This document shows, one piece after another, positions 8,179 to 16,219 of a stretch of DNA of 64,000 nucleotides. The translations under genes and the position numbers were made by a program. Each line of letters opens with the position of its first letter. Position 1 is the first letter of the stretch. Source of the DNA: Bacillus sp. MM2020_4 (GTDB lineage Bacteria > Bacillota > Bacilli > Bacillales > Cytobacillaceae); NCBI RefSeq assembly GCF_011250555.1, contig NZ_JAANMZ010000004.1, positions 124,001 through 188,000 on the forward strand, given 5' to 3'. The notes under the pieces were generated by a model. That model ran no database searches. It was not told the origin of the DNA and worked only from the letters and a program-made list of their open reading frames with translations.

Positions 8179-9495
8179 TTATTGATAGAGCTGAAAATTG
8201 TTTCTGCCTTTTTCCTTTGCTTTATACAATGCTATATCAGCATGTTTAAGCAACTCTCTTACTTCTTGTTTAAAATCGGTGAAGAATGCTATCCCAATAC
8301 TGGATGATATCTTCGTTTCAAAGCTCTTTATTACCCACTTAGATTGGAAGGAATCTATTATCCTTTGGGCGATTTGAATAGCCTCCTTTTGGTCATTCAA
8401 ATCATTCAAAAGGATGATAAATTCATCTCCGCCTAATCTAGCAAATAGATCCTTCCTTCGAATGCATCCTTTTACACGCCTTGCAAATTCTTTTATAATC
8501 TCATCCCCGATATCATGCCCCATTGTGTCATTTACTTCTTTAAATCTATCAATATCAAGAAAGAAAACAGCAAGAGTTTTTTGGGTGGATTTCGCCCTTT
8601 CCAGTTCAGCACCGATTTTATTGGATAAAGCTGTCCTGTTAAGCAAACCTGTTAAGGGATCTTGCAGGGCAAGTTTTTTTAACTCTGCTTCATACTTTTT
8701 TCTTTCGGAAATGTCTTTATACACAGCGATTGCCCCATCCCAATTACCATCTGAATCGTAAAGTGGTGAGTAGGAGGCGAGCACTTCAACAATTTTTCCA
8801 TCCTTTGATAGCCGCTGTGTTTCATAGGATGGAATAATCTTTCCTTTTTTTAATTCTCCAATAATCACGTTTAAGTCTTCCTGGCTGCCATTAGGAATAA
8901 TACTAATAGAACCGTCGTTTAGAATTTCTTTTCCTGACCAGCCTAGTAATTTTTCAAACGCTTTATTAATTGCTCTAAAGCGTTGATTTTTGTCAAACGT
9001 ATACATGACGTCTGCAACACTATTCCAAACTAGTTCAAAACGATCGTTAGCCCTTTTTAATTCATATTCTTTCTGTTTGCGATCGTGTATATCACGGACA
9101 ACAGCTAACAAATGTGTACATACCCCCGACTGGTTATATACGGGTGTTATTTTGGATTCCCAATGTACAATTTGACGGGAGGGGTATTTATCACTAATTA
9201 AATTCGGCGGTAATTTCATTTGCTGTTCATAGGTTATCGGTTCCCCTTTAATCATAGCTTCTCGATACTTTGCTTCTATTACCTTATATACTTTTTCTGT
9301 AACTACCTCATTTAATGGTTTTCCAAAAGACTCTGCAGTTAGCCCGGAAAATTCCATTGCGGGTACATTGGCCAGTTCATAGCTAAGAGTATTGTTATCT
9401 CCGACCTTTGTAAGGTAAACCAAGTCAGACATATCGTTAAATAATTTTAAAAGTAAATTATTCTTATTTAAATCTTTAAAATAAATATCTAACAT
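8179..9495 (-). CDS. PAS-PAS-GGDEF diguanylate cyclase
   Basis: A 438-residue cytoplasmic sensor without membrane segments. An N-terminal PAS domain (about 10-135, ending HLLAVVRDIHDRK), a second PAS (about 145-265, ending GAIAVYKDISERKK) and a GGDEF domain (about 275-438) that opens with DPLTGLLNRTAL. The active site is intact (ARLGGDEFIIL) and an RRKD inhibitory site lies five residues before it, so it should make c-di-GMP with product inhibition. Start at ATG 9495 with GAAGGGTGA upstream; the in-frame start at 9522 lacks a ribosome site. It lies 76 nt downstream of the GGDEF-EAL gene, same strand, at the tail of the signalling island. Confidence 0.85.
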   Translation of the reverse strand: MLDIYFKDLNKNNLLLKLFNDMSDLVYLTKVGDNNTLSYELANVPAMEFSGLTAESFGKPLNEVVTEKVYKVIEAKYREAMIKGEPITYEQQMKLPPNLISDKYPSRQIVHWESKITPVYNQSGVCTHLLAVVRDIHDRKQKEYELKRANDRFELVWNSVADVMYTFDKNQRFRAINKAFEKLLGWSGKEILNDGSISIIPNGSQEDLNVIIGELKKGKIIPSYETQRLSKDGKIVEVLASYSPLYDSDGNWDGAIAVYKDISERKKYEAELKKLALQDPLTGLLNRTALSNKIGAELERAKSTQKTLAVFFLDIDRFKEVNDTMGHDIGDEIIKEFARRVKGCIRRKDLFARLGGDEFIILLNDLNDQKEAIQIAQRIIDSFQSKWVIKSFETKISSSIGIAFFTDFKQEVRELLKHADIALYKAKEKGRNNFQLYQ

Positions 9496-9571
9496 TCGTG
9501 ATTCACCCTTCGATTTGTCCAAATCTATTTATACGTTTAATTGGTTCATTCCTTATAGTAATCAAAAAGGA

Positions 9572-11656
9572 TTATATTTTAGTTAAAAGCCGGGAAAATG
9601 CATCTACATCTATCGGTTTACTGAAAAGATACCCTTGAATCAGACTGCAATGATACTTTAATAGAAAGGCTAATTGTTCCTCTGTCTCAACCCCTTCTGC
9701 AACCACCTCTATATGGAGTTCTCGTGCTAAATATAGGATGGATTTGATAATCGCTTCATCATCCGAACTAGAATGTATTGTATTAATAAACGATCGATCA
9801 ATTTTTAAATAATCCACTTTAAATTTCTTCAAATAACTAATGGAAGAATATCCTGTTCCGAAATCATCTAGAGAAATGGCAATCCCCATTTCTTTTAAAG
9901 CATTTATTGTCGATAAAACCTTCTTTTCATTATGGATAAAGGAAGACTCGGTTATTTCAAACTCTAACCATTTGGGATCAACCTTGGTTTCTTCAAGAAT
10001 GACGTGCACCTTGCTAACGAGGTCATCCTTTAAAAAACGCTTTGCACTAATATTGATGGATATAGGAACAATTTCCTGGCCCTCTTCATACCACTGTTTT
10101 AGTTGTTTACAAACCTCGACAATCACCCAGTCGCTTAATTCAATAATTAAATTCGTTTCCTCTGCTATGGGAATAAATTGACCAGGAGGAAGAACGCCCT
10201 TTTCTGGATGGTTCCAACGAATTAATGCCTCTGCCCCCCTCATCCTCCTAGTCGTTGGATCCACCTTTGGCTGATAATAAAGGATGAATTGTTCGTTCTG
10301 AATCGCTTTTATTAAGTCATTTACCAGAAGAAATTGGTTATGAAATTCACTTGTCATCGAAGGGGTAAAAAACTGGATATGGTTCTTCCCCATTCCTTTT
10401 GCCCGATATAGAGCAATATCTGTGTTTGCACATAATTCATTCAGTGTTTGTCCATCACGTGGAAAAATACCGATTCCAATACTAATGGTAATGTGCAAAG
10501 GAAAATCTTGAATGATAAAAGGGATTTCAAATTCCTTCTTTATTTTCACAGCCAATTCAGACGCCTTTTCGTGATCGTTAAGATTCGGTAGAATCACGGC
10601 AAATTCATCCCCGCCAAGTCTTACTAACAAGTCATTTTCGCTAAGATGGCAGCTTAATCTTTTAGCCGCATCTTTAAGCAGCTGATCTCCTACTGAATGG
10701 CCTAATGTGTCATTTACAAACTTAAAGCGGTCCAAATCCAAATAGAACAGGACAAATTCTACTTTATTTATTACTAAGTTCTGTATTTTCTCTTCAAATA
10801 GCCTTCTATTTGGCAGTTCAGTTAAATAATCGTGATAGGCATAATAGTTTACCTTGTCATCTTCTAATTTCTGTTGATGAATATCGGTAATTAACCCATC
10901 AAGACGAACTAAGGTTCCAGTGGAATCCAAAACAGGAAATGTCCTGGCTTCAACCCATTTAATTTCGCCACTTGAATCAACAATTCGATATTGATATTTA
11001 CAACTATTCCCTTTCCTGAGTTCGATCTGATTTTGTTTAAAAGTCTGTACATCCTCTGGATAAATAAGCTCCTTCCAATTACGGAAGCCATTAATAAAAT
11101 CCTCTTGTTTGAATCCTGACAATTCTTCAATACCCGAGGAAACATAAACAACCTTTTGAGCCCGAATATCCCAAGACCAAACTCCTAAATTTAGACTTTC
11201 ATATATATGTTGGAATTGAGTTTCGTTTTCCTTTAATCGTCTTTCCGTTTGAATAAGTTGTGAGTTATCTTTGGCGATTCCATAAATACCTACCACTTTA
11301 CCATTGTGAAACATCGGAATATTGGTGATGGTTACTTCGACAAAATGTCCGTCCTTATGAATACAGTTACAATTATATTGTTGTACTTGTCCATCAGCAG
11401 CCAGTTGAAAATGATCCGAGACTCTACTTCGATCTTCTGGTATGACAAAAGAGTCGTACAAACCCGTCATTTCACGTGAAGAGAAGCCTAGAAAGCCTTC
11501 TACACTATTATTGCAGCTTACTATATTTCCCATTAGATCGATTTCATAGAGGGTATCTGGATAATAATGAAATAATATCTGTTCCCTATTTAGATTTTGA
11601 AAATCATCAGAGGTTATCAATTGCGACGGGCTCTTTGCCAGTATGAGTTTACTCAC
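9572..11656 (-). CDS. PAS-PAS-GGDEF-EAL c-di-GMP signalling protein
   Basis: Protein of 694 residues: PAS (about 30-140), PAS/PAC (about 145-262), GGDEF (about 270-430) and EAL (about 440-690). Both catalytic motifs look intact: LVRLGGDEFAVIL, and for the phosphodiesterase AEALIRWNHP, EITES, DDFGTGYSS, KIDRSF and VAEGVETEEQ. The inhibitory RxxD site is absent (SEND in its place), so the cyclase, if active, would lack that feedback. Start is GTG at 11656, with GAGGAGA 8 nt upstream. The GTG shares one base with the TAG stop of the Spo0E-like gene, so translation is probably coupled. Confidence 0.9.
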   Translation of the reverse strand: MSKLILAKSPSQLITSDDFQNLNREQILFHYYPDTLYEIDLMGNIVSCNNSVEGFLGFSSREMTGLYDSFVIPEDRSRVSDHFQLAADGQVQQYNCNCIHKDGHFVEVTITNIPMFHNGKVVGIYGIAKDNSQLIQTERRLKENETQFQHIYESLNLGVWSWDIRAQKVVYVSSGIEELSGFKQEDFINGFRNWKELIYPEDVQTFKQNQIELRKGNSCKYQYRIVDSSGEIKWVEARTFPVLDSTGTLVRLDGLITDIHQQKLEDDKVNYYAYHDYLTELPNRRLFEEKIQNLVINKVEFVLFYLDLDRFKFVNDTLGHSVGDQLLKDAAKRLSCHLSENDLLVRLGGDEFAVILPNLNDHEKASELAVKIKKEFEIPFIIQDFPLHITISIGIGIFPRDGQTLNELCANTDIALYRAKGMGKNHIQFFTPSMTSEFHNQFLLVNDLIKAIQNEQFILYYQPKVDPTTRRMRGAEALIRWNHPEKGVLPPGQFIPIAEETNLIIELSDWVIVEVCKQLKQWYEEGQEIVPISINISAKRFLKDDLVSKVHVILEETKVDPKWLEFEITESSFIHNEKKVLSTINALKEMGIAISLDDFGTGYSSISYLKKFKVDYLKIDRSFINTIHSSSDDEAIIKSILYLARELHIEVVAEGVETEEQLAFLLKYHCSLIQGYLFSKPIDVDAFSRLLTKI

Positions 11657-11874
11657 TAATAATTCTCCTCACTTCCAAGATACTGAAGGTTATTGTTCGT
11701 TTGGATTACATGATCTACTAATTGAAATTGATAGATTAATTGATCTAACTCTCGACTACATCTTAAAACCGCCTTACTTGAAAGGCCATTCGTACAAACA
11801 AGACTTGCTAAATCGTTCTTTTTTTCCATAATCTGTTTTATCATCGATGCTTTCAAAGATAAGGGGTTATCCAT
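11656..11874 (-). CDS. Spo0E-like aspartyl-phosphate phosphatase
   Basis: Small protein of at most 72 residues (ATG at 11874; an internal ATG at about residue 11, MIKQIMEKK, is an alternative). It carries the family signature SRELDQLIYQF in the second half of a predicted helical hairpin, the motif of Spo0E/YisI/YnzD phosphatases that remove phosphate from Spo0A~P. In known members this delays sporulation. The gene stop overlaps the next gene start by one base (TAGTG), tying it to a c-di-GMP enzyme. The C-terminal tail after the motif is not conserved, which is normal. Confidence 0.8.
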   Translation of the reverse strand: MDNPLSLKASMIKQIMEKKNDLASLVCTNGLSSKAVLRCSRELDQLIYQFQLVDHVIQTNNNLQYLGSEENY

Positions 11875-12035
11875 TTTTCATCCATTCCTTACTATAACCG
11901 TATTATTATTGTATTTTCATTATGAAATTTTAGGGAAAATTAAACTATCACCTTCTCTTCTCATTCTGATAAATCTATCAATATAGGAAGTTATTCCTAT
12001 ATACATCGTCATTCCTTAAAATCCCTTAATTTCCG

Positions 12036-12064
12036 AAAAAAAAAGAGACCAGCTGGCCTCTTTT
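12036..12064 (-). terminator. Terminator after cheR
   Basis: On the minus strand AAGAGGCC, loop AGCT, GGTCTCTT with one G-U pair, then TTTTTTT. It separates the cheR operon from the spo0E-like gene, which would need its own promoter in 11875-12035. Confidence 0.8.
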
Positions 12065-12066
12065 CA

Positions 12067-12909
12067 TTACTTCACCTTTTTATATAATTTCTGACTTCGA
12101 CTAATGGTTTCATAGTGTTCAGCTTTATTTGTATAGATAATGGTCTCTTTATCACCGAGACCGAGAATGCCAAGCATCCCTAAACTATCATAAAAGAGAG
12201 AATGCACTTTTTCTTGCAGGCTCTTGTTAAAATAAATTAACACATTTCTGCAAAGAATGACATGAAATTCATTAAAGGAACTATCTGTTACTAAATTATG
12301 CTTTGCAAAGACAATATTCTTGGAAAGAAAAGGCTGAAACTTTACACCGTTATTTGTGACATGATAATAATCAGAAAAGGCTTTTCTCCCTCCGGCTAAC
12401 ATATAATTATTCGTATACTTTCTCATATGTTCTAGAGGGAATATGCCTGATTTAGCTATTTTTAATACCTCTGCATTAATATCTGTTGCATAAATCTTCG
12501 TCTTTTCATAGATACCTTCCTCATGCAGCAGCATTGCCATAGAGTATACCTCTTCACCCGTTGAACATCCTGCATGCCATATTCGGATGGATGGATACGT
12601 GCGTAATAACGGGACCACTTTCTCCCTAAATTCAAGAAAAAACAAGGGATCTCTATACATTTCCGTTACATTAATTGAAAAGTCGGCAATGAGCCTTTTT
12701 AAACAGGCAGGATCATGTAAAACTTTTTCTAACAAACCCGTTATACTGTTGAGCTTTTCGGCATGTACTCGATACCATATTCTTCGTTGGACCGATTTAT
12801 AAGCATAGTTTCGAAAGTCATATCCGCAACACTTGTATATTCCTTGTAATAATAACTCTATTTCAATTCGTTCTATATCTGATTGGCTTTCTGTTTCGTT
12901 TATACTCAT
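12067..12909 (-). CDS. CheR-type protein-glutamate O-methyltransferase
   Basis: A 280-residue protein with a helical N-terminal domain (about 1-90; YKSVQRRIWYRV is the receptor-contacting basic helix) and a Rossmann methyltransferase domain carrying the S-adenosylmethionine loop WHAGCSTGEEVYSMAM (about 120-135), YATDINAEVL and CRNVLIYF. In chemotaxis CheR methylates receptors. There is no CheB, receptor or CheA here; it follows the hybrid kinase by 35 nt, an arrangement in which CheR-like proteins may modify signalling kinases rather than chemoreceptors (inference). Confidence 0.85.
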   Translation of the reverse strand: MSINETESQSDIERIEIELLLQGIYKCCGYDFRNYAYKSVQRRIWYRVHAEKLNSITGLLEKVLHDPACLKRLIADFSINVTEMYRDPLFFLEFREKVVPLLRTYPSIRIWHAGCSTGEEVYSMAMLLHEEGIYEKTKIYATDINAEVLKIAKSGIFPLEHMRKYTNNYMLAGGRKAFSDYYHVTNNGVKFQPFLSKNIVFAKHNLVTDSSFNEFHVILCRNVLIYFNKSLQEKVHSLFYDSLGMLGILGLGDKETIIYTNKAEHYETISRSQKLYKKVK

Positions 12910-12943
12910 AAGGCTCCTCTATCATCATTCAATGATGTCAACA

Positions 12944-15900
12944 TTATTGATATAGCCAGACCCTTATTAGCGACATAAGTTGATCCGGATCAAAAGGCTT
13001 AACAATGTAGTCGGATGCTCCTGCCTCCATACATTTTTCTCGATCTTCTTTCATTGCCTTTGCTGTTAAAGCAATAATCGGTAATGTGGAGAACTCCGGA
13101 TTATCTCTTATTCTTCGTATGGCCTCATATCCATCCATTTCAGGCATCATGATATCCATCAATATGATGTCAAAGGCAGGACTTTTCTCTAATACTTCAA
13201 TACTTTCCCTTCCATTTTCTGCAAATGTAATATCCAACTGATACTGCTCAAGGAAGCTCATTAACGCAAATACATTACGGACATCATCATCAACCAGAAG
13301 AATTCTTTTCCCTTTAAGCGCTTCATGTGCGACGGCTTCATCGGATTGACCTTCATCATGGCTAACTTCTACTTTTTCATTACTAGTCTTTAAATACAAT
13401 TCCAATTCATCATTCAATCGCTGTAGCGAATGCTGGTCCTTGATAATAATTGTATTTGTGTATTTCATAAGAAGAATCTCTTCTTTAACGGATAAGTCCC
13501 GTCCAGTGTATATAAAGACATTTAGATTTTCGTTTTCGGTGTTGGATTTGATTCTACCCAATAAATCAATCCCATTGATATCGGTTAAGCCTAAATCTAA
13601 TATCATGAAATCATAGTTATTTAGCTTTAGCTCTTCCAACGCCTCTGAACCCGAAGATACTGCTCTAATAATGACATTCTTTTCACCCATTAATTCCATC
13701 AGGCTATTTCGCTGCCTTACATCATCATCCACAATTAATAGTCTCTTTATGTCATTATTATCTTCAATGGTTTCTTTCTTCTTACCCTTTTCGGGAGTTT
13801 CATCTATTCCTCTAAATGAATTTACAGTGATCTCTCTTGAAACGGCAACTTCATTCATAGAGACCTGTAATTCCTCCATTTTGTTTTCCTCATTGGAGTC
13901 TCTTACATAAAAGGAAAACCTGCTTCCTTTCCCCTGTTCACTTTCAACCACGATTTCCCCATTTAAGAGATTGGAAATTTCCCGGCAAATGGACAACCCT
14001 AAACCAGTGCCGCCAAACCTTCGACTTGTCGTTCCGTCTGCTTGCTGGAAAGCCTCAAATATAAGTTCTTGTTTATCTTTTGCAATCCCTATACCAGTAT
14101 CAATGATGGAAAAGACAAACATCGACTGGTCATTTGGTTTAGCCAATAGCCCTATTTCTAAGATCACTTCACCGGTTTTGGTAAACTTAAAGGCATTTGA
14201 CAACAGATTTCTCAAAATTTGTTGTAACCGTTGTTCATCACTGTTTATATACGGCGGCAGGTCATCTTGGATAGAAATGGTGAAGTCTAAATCCTTTTCA
14301 ATGGCAATCGGTCGAAAACTGTTCTCAACAAATTCTACTAAATCATTAATGAATACTTTACTAGGATTGACCGTCATTTTTCCTGACTCAATTTTTGCCA
14401 AATCCAAAATATCATTAATTAACGCTAATAGATCACTGCCAGAAGAGTAAATCGTTTTTGAAAAATTCACTTGCTTCTCATTTAGATTCCCCTCTTGGTT
14501 ATCCGCAAGTAATTTAGAGAGAATCAATAAACTATTTAAAGGTGTACGAAGTTCATGCGACATGTTAGCTAAGAACTCTGACTTATATTTAGAACTGATT
14601 GCCAGTTGATTCGCTTTCTCCTCCAACTCAGCACGGGCCTTTTCGACTTCCCTGTTTGTCAGTTCAAATCTTTTATTTTGTTCTTCTAAAATGGCGGCCT
14701 TTTCCTTAAGCTCTACATTGGTGTGTTCTAATTCCTCTTGCTGCTGCTGAAGAATTTCTTCTGATTGCCTTAGTGCCTGGGTTTGTTCTTCTAACTCTTC
14801 ATTAGTAGCTATTAGTTCCTCCTGCTGTGCTTGGAGCTCTTCCGATTGGGCTTGAACCTCTTCAGTCAGTACTTGAGATTCTTCTAGCAAGTGAGCAAGT
14901 TTAATTCTTCCATATACACTCTCGAGGATAATTCCAAAACTAATGACAATTTCCTCCAGGAAGGCACTCTGCTCCTTGCTCATAGGGTTAAAGGAGGCAA
15001 ATTCCAATACACCCTTTACATCCCCTTCAAAAAGGATAGGTAGGATAACGAGGTAACGGGGTGATTCCTCACCAAGTCCAGATTTAATTTTAATATATTC
15101 TGGCGGAACATCCTCTAGGATGATCGGAGATTTTTCTAAAGCCGCTTGTCCTAAAAGTCCTTCACCCATATTAAAACCAACGGGATGTTGTTTACTTTCC
15201 GTCAATGCATAGGAAGCAAGCAATGTAAAGGATGAATCATCTTTTCCATATAATACCCCATGGCTTGCATCAAGTAATGGAATAACCTTCGACAGGAACG
15301 TTTGACTCAACGCTTCAAGACTTTCGACACCGCTTAAGCTTGTGGTCACCTCTGCAATATTTGATTTATTCCATAACATCCTTTGTTCACGAATTCTCTG
15401 GCTCACTAATGACTCAACCATCTTATTAAAGGAGAGGGCGACGTCATCGATCTCATCATGTGAAATGACTTCAACCTTTGTACTTACATCCATTTGTCCA
15501 TTTGCGATGATCTGCATTTCTTTCGAAACTCTTCTTAACCTATTTGCAAATGACCACACGATTCTAATGATAAAACCAGATGAAATAATGATACTAATGA
15601 GACTGATTAGACTAGTGATTATTACTTGTCTTTGAACATCTTTTATTGTCGAAGAGAAAGAAGATTTCATGTTGGCTTCAAAATTCGCTGTAATTGTCTG
15701 AATTTCCTTGAAAAGTTTATCATGAATAGAGTGTCCATTGTCGTCTATTAATTGAACGGCATCATTCTTTTTTCCTTTGGAAAGTAGATCAATTACATTA
15801 TTCTTATATAGATTAAATTGAATATTGGTCTCTTTCAGTTCATTAACCATCATTTTTTGTTCTTTTGTCACTGTCTTTGAATCGAGCTGTGCAATGTCAT

Positions 15901-16171
15901 GGCTGACTCTTTCACTAATCGTTGTTATATTGCTTAATTCCTTTTGGAAGGAGTCCTGGTTATCGAAAATAACCAAATTTCTCAAACTAATGGCCTCATC
16001 TTTTACTTCCTTTTGTATTTGTTCGGCCAAAAGGGAGAGATCATAGTTGTTTTCTGATAGATTATTTAATTTGTTTAGACTAGTAATCTGCAACATGCCA
16101 AATAGAATGATAAGAATGATAATTAACGGTTTACTACTAAGCCCTAATAATAACTTAGTTTTAATTTTCAT
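12944..16171 (-). CDS. Membrane hybrid histidine kinase with two receiver domains
   Basis: Protein of 1075 residues. Membrane helix (about 8-30), extracytoplasmic helical sensor (about 31-180), second helix (about 185-207), HAMP (about 208-262), GAF (about 275-420), a long Gln/Glu-rich coiled coil (about 430-530), HisKA with catalytic H539 in MSHELRTP, HATPase with DTGIGI and FGGTGLGLSI, then two receivers: one with MILDLGLTDING and a C-terminal one with ILMDIMMPEMDGYEA and YIVKPFDP. Start at ATG 16171, with GAGGAGA 6 nt upstream; the in-frame start at 16204 is less likely. It is downstream of the REC-GGDEF-EAL-LuxR gene by 48 nt and upstream of cheR, so all three are probably one transcript. 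Confidence 0.9.
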   Translation of the reverse strand: MKIKTKLLLGLSSKPLIIILIILFGMLQITSLNKLNNLSENNYDLSLLAEQIQKEVKDEAISLRNLVIFDNQDSFQKELSNITTISERVSHDIAQLDSKTVTKEQKMMVNELKETNIQFNLYKNNVIDLLSKGKKNDAVQLIDDNGHSIHDKLFKEIQTITANFEANMKSSFSSTIKDVQRQVIITSLISLISIIISSGFIIRIVWSFANRLRRVSKEMQIIANGQMDVSTKVEVISHDEIDDVALSFNKMVESLVSQRIREQRMLWNKSNIAEVTTSLSGVESLEALSQTFLSKVIPLLDASHGVLYGKDDSSFTLLASYALTESKQHPVGFNMGEGLLGQAALEKSPIILEDVPPEYIKIKSGLGEESPRYLVILPILFEGDVKGVLEFASFNPMSKEQSAFLEEIVISFGIILESVYGRIKLAHLLEESQVLTEEVQAQSEELQAQQEELIATNEELEEQTQALRQSEEILQQQQEELEHTNVELKEKAAILEEQNKRFELTNREVEKARAELEEKANQLAISSKYKSEFLANMSHELRTPLNSLLILSKLLADNQEGNLNEKQVNFSKTIYSSGSDLLALINDILDLAKIESGKMTVNPSKVFINDLVEFVENSFRPIAIEKDLDFTISIQDDLPPYINSDEQRLQQILRNLLSNAFKFTKTGEVILEIGLLAKPNDQSMFVFSIIDTGIGIAKDKQELIFEAFQQADGTTSRRFGGTGLGLSICREISNLLNGEIVVESEQGKGSRFSFYVRDSNEENKMEELQVSMNEVAVSREITVNSFRGIDETPEKGKKKETIEDNNDIKRLLIVDDDVRQRNSLMELMGEKNVIIRAVSSGSEALEELKLNNYDFMILDLGLTDINGIDLLGRIKSNTENENLNVFIYTGRDLSVKEEILLMKYTNTIIIKDQHSLQRLNDELELYLKTSNEKVEVSHDEGQSDEAVAHEALKGKRILLVDDDVRNVFALMSFLEQYQLDITFAENGRESIEVLEKSPAFDIILMDIMMPEMDGYEAIRRIRDNPEFSTLPIIALTAKAMKEDREKCMEAGASDYIVKPFDPDQLMSLIRVWLYQ

Positions 16172-16219
16172 ATTGAATCTCCTCGGACTCGGACTAAATT
16201 TCAATTTACCCTACAAAAT

